NCBI RefSeq assembly: GCF_014155765.1
Contig: NZ_SCKT01000002.1
Location: 590,427 to 654,426 of the forward strand
DNA: 64,000 nucleotides
DNA from: Pantoea dispersa
GTDB taxonomy: Bacteria > Pseudomonadota > Gammaproteobacteria > Enterobacterales > Enterobacteriaceae
Direction of reading: 5' to 3'
Shown: positions 16,944-25,164 of the stretch, one piece after another
How positions within the stretch are numbered: the first letter of the stretch is position 1
Layout of the letters: the number at the start of each line of letters is the position of its first letter
Made by a program: the position numbers and the translations under genes
The notes under the pieces: generated by a model
The model's database searches: none
Seen by the model: only the letters and a program-made list of their open reading frames with translations
Told to the model about the DNA's origin: nothing

Positions 16944-16970
16944 TGTATACAACAGAACTTGTATACAAGT
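16944..16970. promoter_or_regulatory. Likely GntR operator pair in front of the sugar-acid operon
   Basis: TGTATACAA (16944-16952) is followed by the perfect 14-base palindrome ACTTGTATACAAGT (16957-16970). The 9-mer CTTGTATAC recurs at 19570-19578, in front of the GntR gene of the same cluster. FadR/FCD-type GntR proteins favour short TNGTnnnACNA-like palindromes, so these are strong operator candidates. Confidence 0.65.
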
Positions 16971-17007
16971 GCATTTTTTATCCATGTCACCAACACCGGG
17001 AAAGACC

Positions 17008-18327
17008 ATGCAAAGTACAGATACTGAAATTGAAAAGCGGGTGATCCGTAAACTGTCGTGGCGACTGATTCCGCTGCTGATTGGCTGCTACGTGATTGCG
17101 GTGATCGATCGCGCCAATATCGGCGTGGCTGCCCTCACCATGAATGCCGATCTCGGCATCAGCGCCGCCAGTTTTGGCCTCGCCGCCGGTCTGTTTTTCC
17201 TGCCTTACGCCATCCTTGAACTGCCCTCCAATCTGCTAATGGAAAGGGTGGGCGCGCGCTGGTGGATCGCCCGCATTATGGTGACCTGGGGCATCATCTC
17301 CGGTGCGCATATGTTTGTGTGGAGTGAAAACAGCCTCTATGTGATGCGCGCGCTGCTGGGTGCCGCTGAAGCCGGTTTCTTCCCCGGCATCGTGTTTTAT
17401 CTCACCCTGTGGTTTCCGGTGGCGTGGCGCGGACGCATCATCGCCTCGTTTATGACCGGCATTCCGATCGCGCTGATTATCGGCACGCCGGTTTCCAGCC
17501 TGTTGTTAGAGCTGCACGGATGGCTGGGGCTGCGCGGCTGGCAGCTGATGTTTCTGCTGGAGGCCATTCCGGCGATTGTGCTGGGATTGATCGTCCCCTT
17601 TGCGTTGCCCGACCGGCCGGAAGATGCCCGCTTCCTCAGCGCAGATGAGCAGCACTGGCTGGTGACAACACTGGCTGCTGAGCGGCAAAAACTGCCGTCG
17701 CGCGGCCATGGCGGTCTGCTGAAAGCGCTGTTCAGCCCGCTGGTGTTGTTGTTCAGCCTCACCTATTACGGACTGGCGAACCTCAACGGTGCGGTGAGCA
17801 CCTTCCTGCCGCTGATCATCAGCGAAACCGGCTTAAGTCATGTTCAGACCGGGTTCATCACCATCATCCCTTACGTATTTGGTCTGGCCGGCATGCTGGT
17901 GCTGGGACGCATAGCCGATCGTCCCGGGTCACGGCTGCTGGCCAACTATCTGGCGCTGATCTTCTCCTTTGTCGGGCTGTTATGCGTTGCGTGGTTCGAT
18001 AACTCGCTGGTGAAAATGATGTTTTTGTGCTGTTCGGCATTTGGCTTTTTCGGCGCGATGCCGGTGTTCTGGGGATTGCCCGCGCAGTTTATCCCGGCAT
18101 CCGTGGTGGCGGGCGGCCTCGCCCTGATCAATGCGCTGGGCAGTATTGCCAGTGTGGTGAATCCGTGGGTCATCGGCGTGATACGCGACCGCAGCGGCAG
18201 TTATAACGGCGGATTTTACTGGCTGGCGGCGATGGCGATGCTCTCGATCATTACCCTGAGCATCATCTTTCGTCGCCAGCGTATACCGGCTTACCAGGCC
18301 AGCAATGAACAACGTGAGGGGCAGTAG
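17008..18327 (+). CDS. ACS-family MFS transporter (anion:cation symporter, sugar-acid type)
   Basis: A 439-residue, 12-helix symporter of the group carrying hexonates, tartrate, phthalate and similar organic anions. Typical motifs: RLIPLLIGCYVIAVIDRANIG in helix 1 region, LFFLPYAILELPSNLLMERVGARWWIA, LLGAAEAGFFPGIVFYLTLWFP, and LPDRPEDARFLSADEQHWL in the central loop. The start is placed at 17008 (MQSTDTEIEKR) because GGGAAAG precedes it; an in-frame GTG at 16969 lies inside the putative operator and an ATG at 16984 has no RBS. One base separates its stop from the dehydratase gene, so the two are cotranscribed, and the substrate is probably the sugar acid that enzyme dehydrates. Confidence 0.87.
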   Translation: MQSTDTEIEKRVIRKLSWRLIPLLIGCYVIAVIDRANIGVAALTMNADLGISAASFGLAAGLFFLPYAILELPSNLLMERVGARWWIARIMVTWGIISGAHMFVWSENSLYVMRALLGAAEAGFFPGIVFYLTLWFPVAWRGRIIASFMTGIPIALIIGTPVSSLLLELHGWLGLRGWQLMFLLEAIPAIVLGLIVPFALPDRPEDARFLSADEQHWLVTTLAAERQKLPSRGHGGLLKALFSPLVLLFSLTYYGLANLNGAVSTFLPLIISETGLSHVQTGFITIIPYVFGLAGMLVLGRIADRPGSRLLANYLALIFSFVGLLCVAWFDNSLVKMMFLCCSAFGFFGAMPVFWGLPAQFIPASVVAGGLALINALGSIASVVNPWVIGVIRDRSGSYNGGFYWLAAMAMLSIITLSIIFRRQRIPAYQASNEQREGQ

Positions 18328-18328
18328 T

Positions 18329-19522
18329 ATGAAGATTATTGATGTCCGGTTACTTCAGGTGAAAGGCGTGATGCCGGGAGAGGGCGATTTCTGGGAGGAG
18401 CGTCTCGCACGTCCCACCGATGTCTATGCGCAGTTTCGTACCGTGAATAATCATGACGGTGGCGTTCAGCTGGAAGACGGTTTTGCCATTACCACTGTGT
18501 TTCTTGAGATCGTTTCGGATGAGGGCGTAGACGGGCTGGCAGGGCCGGTGCCGCATGCCGTTGCATCAATCATTCACGGCCAGTTGCGGCCGTTGTTGCT
18601 GGGTCAGGATCCGCGCGACACCGAGCGTTTGTGGGATCAGATGTACCGGGCGCAGATTCATGGGCGTCAGGGCGATGGCATGCTGGCGATCAGCGCGGTG
18701 GATTGTGCCTTGTGGGATTTGCGTGCCAAATGGATGCAGCAACCGGTGTTTCGCCTGCTGGGCGGGTCGTTACGGGAAGAAATTCCGGCGTACGCATCGA
18801 TGCTGGGCTTTGCGGTGCAGGATATGGCGCGGGTGCACGAGCGGGCGCTGGAGTATAAGGCGCTGGGATATCGCGGACAAAAATGGTTTTTCCGCCACGG
18901 CCCGATGAGCGGCAGAGAAGGGCTGAAGAAAAACATCGAACTGGCAAAAACGCTGCGCGAAGCCGTGGGGGATGATTACGATCTGATGTTTGATTGCTGG
19001 CAGTCGATGGATGTGACGTATCTGCTTGAACTGGCAAAGGGCATTGAGCCGTATCGCCCGCGCTGGCTGGAAGAGTGCGTAATGGCCGACAGAATCGGCA
19101 GTATGCAACGACTCAAAGACAAACTGTCCATCCCGATGGCGGGAGGCGAACATGAGTACACGCGCTGGGGTTTTAAACGCTTCTTTGAATCCGGGGCGCT
19201 GGATGTGATTCAGCCCGATATCTACTGGTGCGGTGGGCTTTCAGAAACGCTAAAAATTGCCGCTATCGCCACCCTGTACGATTTGCAAGTGATCCCGCAC
19301 GGTCATTCCAGCATCGCAACGGCCCATTTCAGCACCACGCAATCGCCGATCCACACGCCTTATCAGGAGTATCTGGTGAAATGGAACGATATTCATCAGT
19401 ACTTCCTGCGCGATCCGCTGGTGCCGCAGAACGGGTTAATCCCGGTACCGCAGGGACCCGGCATGGGCATGGCACTTAATCCAGCGCATATCCAGCAGCA
19501 GACATACTTGTTCACCTCATAA
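18329..19522 (+). CDS. Enolase-superfamily acid-sugar dehydratase (rhamnonate-dehydratase-like)
   Basis: A 397-residue mandelate-racemase/enolase superfamily enzyme. N-terminal capping domain to about residue 125 (ISAVDCALWDLRAKW), then the barrel. Metal-ligand and catalytic stretches are visible: LMFDCWQSMDV, WLEECV, PMAGGEHEYTRWGF, DVIQPDIYWCGGLSE and IPHGHSS. The spacing resembles L-rhamnonate dehydratase (LMLDCWMSQDV, WIEECL, SGEHHG, QPDVGWCGG, VPHGSS). Such enzymes remove water from an aldonic acid to give a 2-keto-3-deoxy acid. The exact acid is uncertain, since the capping domain differs. GAGGGG precedes the ATG; an upstream in-frame start inside the MFS gene is less likely. Confidence 0.85.
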   Translation: MKIIDVRLLQVKGVMPGEGDFWEERLARPTDVYAQFRTVNNHDGGVQLEDGFAITTVFLEIVSDEGVDGLAGPVPHAVASIIHGQLRPLLLGQDPRDTERLWDQMYRAQIHGRQGDGMLAISAVDCALWDLRAKWMQQPVFRLLGGSLREEIPAYASMLGFAVQDMARVHERALEYKALGYRGQKWFFRHGPMSGREGLKKNIELAKTLREAVGDDYDLMFDCWQSMDVTYLLELAKGIEPYRPRWLEECVMADRIGSMQRLKDKLSIPMAGGEHEYTRWGFKRFFESGALDVIQPDIYWCGGLSETLKIAAIATLYDLQVIPHGHSSIATAHFSTTQSPIHTPYQEYLVKWNDIHQYFLRDPLVPQNGLIPVPQGPGMGMALNPAHIQQQTYLFTS

Positions 19523-19531
19523 CCCAACGTT

Positions 19532-19561
19532 CCCTCAAACAGGCCCGTTATTGTTTGAGGG
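19532..19561 (+). terminator. Hairpin between the dehydratase and GntR genes
   Basis: CCCTCAAACA (19532-19541) and TGTTTGAGGG (19552-19561) make a perfect 10-bp stem with a 10-base loop, just after the dehydratase stop. No T run follows, so it may be an mRNA-stabilising or weak terminator hairpin. The next gene has its own operator-like site. Confidence 0.5.
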
Positions 19562-19569
19562 ATCTGTCT

Positions 19570-19584
19570 CTTGTATACTACAAA
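19570..19584. promoter_or_regulatory. Possible GntR operator in front of the regulator gene
   Basis: CTTGTATACTACAAA shares the 9-mer CTTGTATAC with the palindrome upstream of the MFS gene and contains TTGTA-TAC-TACAA arms. It suggests autoregulation of the GntR gene. Confidence 0.5.
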
Positions 19585-19648
19585 ACACAGTGCCCATCGT
19601 CATTCTGACCCCCTAAATGCTCGCTGTTTAAAGGACGCTCGTCACGCT

Positions 19649-20347
19649 ATGCCCGCCGATAAACTCATCATTGACTGGTCATCGAAAAACATCCTCCGCC
19701 CGCAGTCATTGAGCAGCATTCTGGCCGATCATATTCGGGACCTGATCGTGAATTGCCAGATTGCACCCGGTGCATTGATTTCCGAGAACGACATTGCCAC
19801 CCAGCTTAATGTGAGCCGGACGCCGGTTAGAGCGGCGCTGCAAAAGCTGGAGATGGAGCGTCTGGTGCAAATTATCCCGCAGCGCGGCACTTTTGTGTTT
19901 TCGTTTAATGAGCGGGAGATGCGCGAAACCTGTGAGATGCGGCAGATTCTGGAGTCAGGCGCATTAAAGCTGGCGCTGCAACATGATCGTCAGGCGCTGA
20001 TCGCGCGCCTGAACGAACAGCTGGCGCGTGGACGCGATGCATTACAAAACGCGCCGGAGACCTACCGCGAAACCGATGCGGCGTTTCATATGGCACTGAT
20101 TGAAGCCAGCCAGAATAGCGAGCTGGTCGGTTTTTACAAAACCAGCATCAACCGCATTCGTGCCTTTCTCAATCACCTGACGCGCACGCCGGATGAGTTT
20201 CAGGGTTCGCAAAACGATCATGAGGCGATCGTGGCGCGGTTAACTAATTACGAGGATGAACAGGCGCTGGAACTTCTGCACTGGCATCTTGGCGGCATTA
20301 TGCGCATGTTCCAGCGGTCGGTGGCGGACACCGACTCAGCCAGTTGA
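19649..20347 (+). CDS. GntR-family regulator (FadR/FCD subfamily)
   Basis: A 232-residue regulator. The N-terminal GntR winged helix has SSILADHIRDLIVNCQIAPG, ISENDIATQLNVSRTPVRAA and QIIPQRGTFV. The C-terminal all-helical FCD effector domain has MREMRQILESGALKL-type helices with conserved acidic and His residues (RETDAAFHMALIEAS, NDHEAIV, HWHLGGIM) that bind a metal and a carboxylate ligand. Such proteins typically repress sugar-acid operons until the acid is present. The start at 19649 (MPADK) gives the usual family length; a TTG-started longer frame would begin inside the putative operator. It is the third gene of the sugar-acid cluster. Confidence 0.88.
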   Translation: MPADKLIIDWSSKNILRPQSLSSILADHIRDLIVNCQIAPGALISENDIATQLNVSRTPVRAALQKLEMERLVQIIPQRGTFVFSFNEREMRETCEMRQILESGALKLALQHDRQALIARLNEQLARGRDALQNAPETYRETDAAFHMALIEASQNSELVGFYKTSINRIRAFLNHLTRTPDEFQGSQNDHEAIVARLTNYEDEQALELLHWHLGGIMRMFQRSVADTDSAS

Positions 20348-20365
20348 TCGGCATCACTTCGCAGT

Positions 20366-20387
20366 CAAAACATCGCTGAAAAGCGAT
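20366..20387 (-). terminator. Likely terminator of bdcR
   Basis: On the minus strand ATCGCT, TTTC, AGCGAT form a 6-bp stem overlapping the bdcR stop codon, followed by GTTTTGAC. The stem is short but has a T run. Confidence 0.5.
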
Positions 20388-20962
20388 CACGCCTCAAGCG
20401 CAGCAGCCACCGCCAGGCCCGCCAGCTCCGCGCTGGCCAGCAGTTGCTCAACGCTGTGGCCCTGACGCGCTCTGGCAGAAAGTCCGGACATCACGGTGCT
20501 GACAAAATCGGTCAGGCGCTGCGCGTCCTGTGGGTAGCGGGCCGCGATATAGCGCCGGATGGTATCCTCAGCGGCGCGATGAAACACTCTGGCCGCCTCG
20601 CGCGCCTGCTGATCCTGACAGCGGATCCCTTCCAGCACCAGACAACCCGCACACACCTCATCCCGGGCATAATGCAGCGCCGCCGCTTTCAGTAATGCAT
20701 CGAGGGCTTCAGCCACCGGGCGGTCGTCGCGCAGTATCTCAGCCAGGGGAATCGAGCCGGTAGTGGCGTAGCGATCGAGAACGCGGGCATACAATCCGGC
20801 CTTGTTACCGAACGCGCTGTAAAAGCTCGGCGGATTGATGCCCAGCGCGTCAGTGACATCGGCGACGCTGACGGCGTCATAACCTTTGGCATGGAATAAC
20901 CCCTGCGCAACCGCTACGGCGTGTTCGGGGTCAAAGTTACGGGGACGACCAGGTGATTTCAT
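20387..20962 (-). CDS. bdcR: TetR-family regulator BdcR
   Basis: A 191-residue TetR/AcrR protein collinear with E. coli BdcR: GRPRNFDPEHAVAVAQGLFH, KGYDAVSVADVTDALGINPP, SFYSAFGNKAGLYARVL, IPLAEILRDDRPVAEAL, CAGCLVLEGI, and FVSTVMSGLSARARQGHS. BdcR represses the divergent bdcA gene in E. coli. Here bdcA also diverges, with 88 bases between the start codons. The region between holds TACAAAAT/ATTTTGTA inverted half-sites that overlap the bdcA -10 box. The ligand is not known. Confidence 0.9.
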   Translation of the reverse strand: MKSPGRPRNFDPEHAVAVAQGLFHAKGYDAVSVADVTDALGINPPSFYSAFGNKAGLYARVLDRYATTGSIPLAEILRDDRPVAEALDALLKAAALHYARDEVCAGCLVLEGIRCQDQQAREAARVFHRAAEDTIRRYIAARYPQDAQRLTDFVSTVMSGLSARARQGHSVEQLLASAELAGLAVAAALEA

Positions 20963-20978
20963 ATTTTATAGTGCTCGC

Positions 20979-21019
20979 TACAAAATTGCATTGACATTAA
21001 ATCGGGCTCATTTTGTAAT
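20979..21019 (+). promoter_or_regulatory. bdcA promoter with overlapping BdcR-type operator
   Basis: TTGACA (20991-20996), a 17-base spacer and TGTAAT (21014-21019) form a near-ideal sigma-70 promoter toward bdcA. Inverted half-sites TACAAAAT (20979-20986) and ATTTTGTA (21010-21017) flank the -35 and cover the -10, so a bound TetR-family repressor would block it. Confidence 0.7.
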
Positions 21020-21050
21020 GCATACTAAGAAATCACACGTGGAGATGCAA

Positions 21051-21764
21051 ATGAGTGGCTTTAACGATAAGCAGGTTCTGGTTCTGGGCGGCAGTCGCGG
21101 TATTGGTGCGGCTATCGTGCGTCGCTTTGCTGATGAGGGTGCCAGCGTGACCTTTACCTTCTCAGGTTCGCCGGAGGCCGCCGAAAAACTGGCGCACGAA
21201 ACCGGTTCGGCTGCCGTTCATACCGACAGCTCAGAGCGCGATGCGGTGATTGCTACCGTGCGCGACAGTGGACCGCTGGATGTGCTGGTGGTTAATGCTG
21301 GCATCGCCCTGTTTGGCGATGCGCTGGAACAGGATCCGGACGCGGTCGATCGCCTGTTCCGCATTAACATTCACGCGCCGTATCATGCTGCGGTTGAAGC
21401 CGCCCGACAGATGCCAGCCGGCGGCCGCATCATCATCATCGGTTCGGTCAATGGCGACCGCATGCCGATTCCCGGTATGGCGTCTTATGCGCTAAGTAAA
21501 TCCGCTTTACAGGGGCTGGCGCGCGGCCTGGCGCGGGATTTCGGCCCGCGCGGCATCACCATTAACGTGGTGCAACCGGGCCCGATTGATACCGATGCCA
21601 ATCCGGAAAATGGTCCGATGAAAGATCTGATGCACAGCTTCATGGCCATTAAACGCCATGGCCGTTCTGAAGAGGTGGCTGGCATGGTGGCGTGGCTGGC
21701 AGGACCCGAAGCCGGTTTCGTCACCGGCGCCATGCACACCATTGATGGGGCGTTTGGCGCATAA
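21051..21764 (+). CDS. bdcA: BdcA, short-chain dehydrogenase fold protein linked to c-di-GMP and biofilm dispersal
   Basis: A 237-residue protein, the same length as E. coli BdcA and collinear along its whole sequence: VLVLGGSRGIGAAIVRRFAD, then ALEQDPDAVDRLFRINIHAP, ARQMPAGGRIIIIGSVNGDR, ALQGLARGLARDFGPRGITI and GFVTGAMHTIDGAFGA. It keeps the Rossmann GGSRGIG motif and the YALSKSA catalytic Tyr-Lys pair. E. coli BdcA promotes biofilm dispersal and was reported to bind cyclic di-GMP. The start at 21051 has GTGGAG six bases upstream; an ATG at 21045 would overlap that RBS. Confidence 0.92.
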   Translation: MSGFNDKQVLVLGGSRGIGAAIVRRFADEGASVTFTFSGSPEAAEKLAHETGSAAVHTDSSERDAVIATVRDSGPLDVLVVNAGIALFGDALEQDPDAVDRLFRINIHAPYHAAVEAARQMPAGGRIIIIGSVNGDRMPIPGMASYALSKSALQGLARGLARDFGPRGITINVVQPGPIDTDANPENGPMKDLMHSFMAIKRHGRSEEVAGMVAWLAGPEAGFVTGAMHTIDGAFGA

Positions 21765-21766
21765 CG

Positions 21767-22012
21767 TCAGTGTCTGAACAGGGCGCTGACCACCGCGCTG
21801 AATACCGAACCGGTGGCAAAAGCGTGTTCGGTCATGTGCTCTTCATGGCGAATATCAGCCAGTCGCCGCAGCGCCGCCTGCGCGCTGGCTGCATTAATTT
21901 CTTCATCCATCTTGCTGTAACCGTCCGCCATCAGCAGCCGGGCACGTTCCACATCCGATCGTTCCAGCGTGGCGACAACCTGTTGTTTGCGGTAAAAAAC
22001 GTAATCTGTCAT
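21767..22012 (-). CDS. Small hypothetical protein
   Basis: An 81-residue predicted protein I do not recognise. It starts MTDYVFYRKQQVVATLERSD and is mostly helical and charged in the middle (SKMDEEINAASAQAALRRLA). Its C-terminus is hydrophobic (ATGSVFSAVVSALFRH). AGGA lies about seven bases before the ATG, and codon use matches its neighbours, so it is probably real. It faces the end of bdcA with 2 bases between the stop codons. Confidence 0.6.
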   Translation of the reverse strand: MTDYVFYRKQQVVATLERSDVERARLLMADGYSKMDEEINAASAQAALRRLADIRHEEHMTEHAFATGSVFSAVVSALFRH

Positions 22013-22089
22013 AAACGCGTCCTGTTGCCGTCATCGTGATTATGCCGGGAAGGCGATGGTTTAAATCAGCTCAACATCGCACTCTCTTG

Positions 22090-22111
22090 GTAGCGGCGCG
22101 ATCAAAACCTG
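22090..22111. repeat. Solitary degenerate copy of the 118-bp array element
   Basis: GTAGCGGCGC followed by GATCAAAACCT resembles the first array copy at 45503 (GTAGCGGCGCGATTTATCACGCTGATCAAACCT, shown in two parts: GTAGCGGCGC and GATCAAACCT) with about 13 bases removed between two GAT triplets. The match is short, so chance is possible. Confidence 0.35.
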
Positions 22112-22173
22112 GCCGTTGTATAAACAATTCGCAGCATAACTGTTTCTCCCCACACGACAGGCAACCTGTTTTA

Positions 22174-23064
22174 TCAGCCCGGCCCTTCGCTGCCCGCTGC
22201 TAGCAGCGGCACCACGACATCGCTAATCGGCGTAGCAATAGCATGCTGACGGCCATAGCGCTGTACCACACCATTGCGGGTATCCCACTCCAGCGGGCGG
22301 TTGGCCTGACGATCGGCGAGGATCGAGGTGCTCAGATCGGGCGGCGCGCGGTGAAAGCCATCGATAATTTCCTGCGGCACGCTGTCGTCCAGCACCGCAC
22401 CGGCCGCGCGCGCCACCGTCAGGCACTCCTGTAAATAGGCTAATCCCAGCTGCGTGATATCGCCGCGGCTAAACATGCCGGCGCGACGGTTGGCCAGCAC
22501 CATCAAACCGGCGGCGGCATTTTGTAACAGCTTGCGCCAGGCAATGGAGAGAAAGTCCGCGGCCAGTGCCACCTCACAGCGCGTGTCGCGTAGCGCATCC
22601 ACTACGCGTGCGGCCTGCGGCACATCCGGCAAGGTCAGGCGAGGCTGGGCGCGCAGCCAGACTGATGCATCCGGCTCGAGCTGCGCCGGAAACCACACCA
22701 CCGAAGGTAATACCGAGGCGCCGTTGACGTAAGGTGCCAGCTGGCTCTGCTGCTCGACGCCATTTTGCAGCGCGCACACCACGGTTTTTTCATCGCACAG
22801 AGTGGCCAGCCACGCGGCGCTGTCCGCGACCTGAGTGGTTTTAACCGCCACGAACAGCAAATCGCAGCGTTGTGTCACGTGCGAGGCATCATGCAATACC
22901 GGACCTGGCACGCTGATTTCGCCCGCATCGTAGCGTAGCGTTAACTGGGCATGGGCCGTGCGGCCGCACAGCAGCGGGGTGCGCCCGGCTTCATGCAGCA
23001 CCGCCGCGACGGTGGTGCCAATTGCACCGGGGCCCAGCAGGGCGATTTTACAACGTTCAGACAT
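22174..23064 (-). CDS. Ketopantoate reductase (PanE/ApbA) family oxidoreductase
   Basis: A 296-residue NAD(P)-dependent reductase of the PanE/ApbA family. The N-terminal Rossmann domain shows ALLGPGAIGTTVAAVL. DLLFVAVKTTQ and CALQNGVEQQ mark the active-site side with the conserved Lys and Asn. The C-terminal helical domain begins SIAWRKLLQNAAAGLMVLAN, where the catalytic Lys of the family lies, and ends with DLSTSILADRQANRPLEWDT. Many genomes carry paralogues that do not act on ketopantoate, so the symbol panE is not used. It lies 19 bases downstream of an EamA transporter gene on the same strand, suggesting a shared operon. Confidence 0.85.
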   Translation of the reverse strand: MSERCKIALLGPGAIGTTVAAVLHEAGRTPLLCGRTAHAQLTLRYDAGEISVPGPVLHDASHVTQRCDLLFVAVKTTQVADSAAWLATLCDEKTVVCALQNGVEQQSQLAPYVNGASVLPSVVWFPAQLEPDASVWLRAQPRLTLPDVPQAARVVDALRDTRCEVALAADFLSIAWRKLLQNAAAGLMVLANRRAGMFSRGDITQLGLAYLQECLTVARAAGAVLDDSVPQEIIDGFHRAPPDLSTSILADRQANRPLEWDTRNGVVQRYGRQHAIATPISDVVVPLLAAGSEGPG

Positions 23065-23083
23065 GCTGCCATCTCCTCATCGC

Positions 23084-23911
23084 TTAACCGATCATCAGCG
23101 TGCCGAGTGCAATCACCACACACGCCAGCATTTTTCTTACCGTTAATGCTTCACCGAGAAACAGCGCGCCCAGCAAGGCAGCAAACAGCACGCTGGTTTC
23201 ACGCAGCGCCGACACCGCGCCCATCGGCGCTGCCGTCATGGCGTAAATGATGATGCCGTAGGCCAGCAGCGAAACCAGGCCGCCCGCCGCGGCGCTCAGC
23301 ACGCCGGGTCGCCACTGCAGCAGGCTTTTGCTGTCGCGCAGCGCAATGTAGACCGCCGGCATTAATATGCCCCACAAGCTGCACATCCACGCGGTATAAG
23401 CAAACGCATTGCCGGCAACGCGCACGCCCATGCCGTCCACCACGCTGTACGCGGCGATAAAGGCACCGGTCGCCAGCGTGTAGCGCAGGCCCGGCAGCGC
23501 CAGTTTGCCGCCGCGCAGCGCCAGCGACACAATGCCAGCGGACACCAGCACGATGCCGCACAACGTAGTAAAGGCGATGTGCTCGCCGGCAAACAGCGCG
23601 GCGGCGCAGGTCACCAGCAGCGGCGACGATCCGCGCGCAATCGGATAGGTCTGGCCGAGATCGCCGCTCTGGTAGCTGCGCACCAGGCACAGGTTATAGC
23701 CGACGTGCAGCAGCGCCGACAGCAGCGCATATTTCCAGCTGGCGCGCGCCGGCAGCGGCAAAAACAGCGTACTGAGCGCACACACCAGCGCGATCGCCAC
23801 GCACATAATGGTCATCGACCACAGGCGATCGGACCCGCCGCGCAGTAAGGTGTTCCAGCTGGCGTGCAGCAGCGCGGCGCACAGCGTTAAGACAATAATG
23901 TAATCAGGCAT
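23084..23911 (-). CDS. EamA/DMT-family transporter
   Basis: A 275-residue membrane protein with about 10 helices arranged as two EamA repeats. LLHASWNTLLRGGSDRLWSM opens the first, YPIARGSSPLLVTCAAALFA closes it, and GVRVAGNAFAYTAWMCSLWG and LRETSVLFAALLGALFLGEA belong to the second. The family exports or imports small metabolites in the inner membrane; the substrate is unknown. It precedes the PanE-like gene and is likely cotranscribed with it. Confidence 0.87.
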   Translation of the reverse strand: MPDYIIVLTLCAALLHASWNTLLRGGSDRLWSMTIMCVAIALVCALSTLFLPLPARASWKYALLSALLHVGYNLCLVRSYQSGDLGQTYPIARGSSPLLVTCAAALFAGEHIAFTTLCGIVLVSAGIVSLALRGGKLALPGLRYTLATGAFIAAYSVVDGMGVRVAGNAFAYTAWMCSLWGILMPAVYIALRDSKSLLQWRPGVLSAAAGGLVSLLAYGIIIYAMTAAPMGAVSALRETSVLFAALLGALFLGEALTVRKMLACVVIALGTLMIG

Positions 23912-23986
23912 AGGCTGATGCTATGCAGCCGCAAATGGATTGGAAAGCGAAGATTTATCATTGCGCTATGAGTAAAAGCTCATGCT

Positions 23987-24892
23987 TTACTGATAATCCT
24001 GCTGCGCCTGACGTGATTCAGCGAGCAGCCAGCGACGAAAATCAACGATGTGCAGCTGGCTTTCGATGCCCTGCGGACAGACGAAATAGTAGGCGGCGGG
24101 CGAGGAAAACGCGACGTTGAACAGCCGCACCAGGCTGCCGTCGCGCAGCTCTTTTTCAACATGACCGCTGCGCGCCAGCGCCACGCCTTGCCCCAGCAGC
24201 GCGGCTTCCAGCGTCATATTGGTGTCGGCAAAACGTACGCTCTCCTGTAAGGCATCCAGCGTCAGGCCGACCTGTTGAAACCAGATCTCCCACTTTGGCA
24301 CCAGATCGGCGCCATCACGCATCAGCAGCGGGTAGCGCAGCAGTTCTGCCGGTTCCTGCGGTGTGCCGAAGCGCTGCAGCAGCGCCGGACTGGCAACCGG
24401 AAACAGCTGTTCACGAAACATAAATTCGCTGTGCAGCGCCGGATAATTGCCATGTCCAAAGCGGATCGCCACATCAGAATCCTGGCGCGAGAAGGTAATC
24501 GCATCATCGGTGCTTTCCAGCGTCACCAGAATTTCCGGATGCTGGCGCGTCAGGCCCGGCAGGCGCGGCAACAGCCACTTCAGCGCAAATGAGTAAGTGG
24601 TATTGACGCGCAGCCGCACGCGGCCTTTCTGCTCGCGTAAGTCGGCTAAGGTGGTTTCCAGATTACTGAAAAACTCGCGCACTATCGGTGCCAGCGCCGC
24701 GCCGGCCGGCGTCAGACTCAGCGTTTTGCCGCGCTGAAACAGCTGCACGCCCCAGATCTCTTCCAGGTTTTTGAGCTGATGGCTGACGGCGCTTTGGGTG
24801 ATAAACAGCTCTTCAGCGGCGGCAGTAAAGGTCGGATGGCGCGTCGCCACTTCAAACGCGCGCAGCATGGCGGTAGGCGGTAACTCTCTCAT
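23987..24892 (-). CDS. LysR-type regulator, GcvA-like subgroup
   Basis: A 301-residue LysR protein. It opens MRELPPTAMLRAFEVATRHP as GcvA-type proteins do (LPPLNALRAFEAAARH), with the winged helix FTAAAEELFITQSAVSHQLK and SLTPAGAALAPIV. The effector domain has LRVNTTYSFALKWLLPRLPG, DVAIRFGHGNYPALHSE and LGQGVALARSGHVEKEL. The true target is unknown; the nearest gene on its left is the EamA transporter on the same strand 76 bases downstream, so it might control that small-molecule pair. Confidence 0.9.
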   Translation of the reverse strand: MRELPPTAMLRAFEVATRHPTFTAAAEELFITQSAVSHQLKNLEEIWGVQLFQRGKTLSLTPAGAALAPIVREFFSNLETTLADLREQKGRVRLRVNTTYSFALKWLLPRLPGLTRQHPEILVTLESTDDAITFSRQDSDVAIRFGHGNYPALHSEFMFREQLFPVASPALLQRFGTPQEPAELLRYPLLMRDGADLVPKWEIWFQQVGLTLDALQESVRFADTNMTLEAALLGQGVALARSGHVEKELRDGSLVRLFNVAFSSPAAYYFVCPQGIESQLHIVDFRRWLLAESRQAQQDYQ

Positions 24893-25164
24893 CGGTGCAG
24901 CCTTGTTTTATGAGCGTTCACTCATGATAGCGGAATCGTCTGTTCACTCACGAAACTTATTCACCCACCCCCCAGCTTCGCCTCTCAGCCTGTCAGTCTG
25001 CTAACAGTGGCCGACACATTCATCACTGAATCGGCGGCCAGTTGAGCGGCCTGATATTTACCGCGTGGCGGTTTTAATCCGCCGCCGGATATGGCTCCCG
25101 CTGCGCTCGCGTCCTGACGCTGATTAACTATGTTTATCACTCAATAAAAGAATGGGGTGATGAA

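Noticed and set aside
22174-23064. Naming the reductase panE
   Set aside because: Paralogues of this family with other substrates are frequent and the biosynthetic context for pantothenate is absent.
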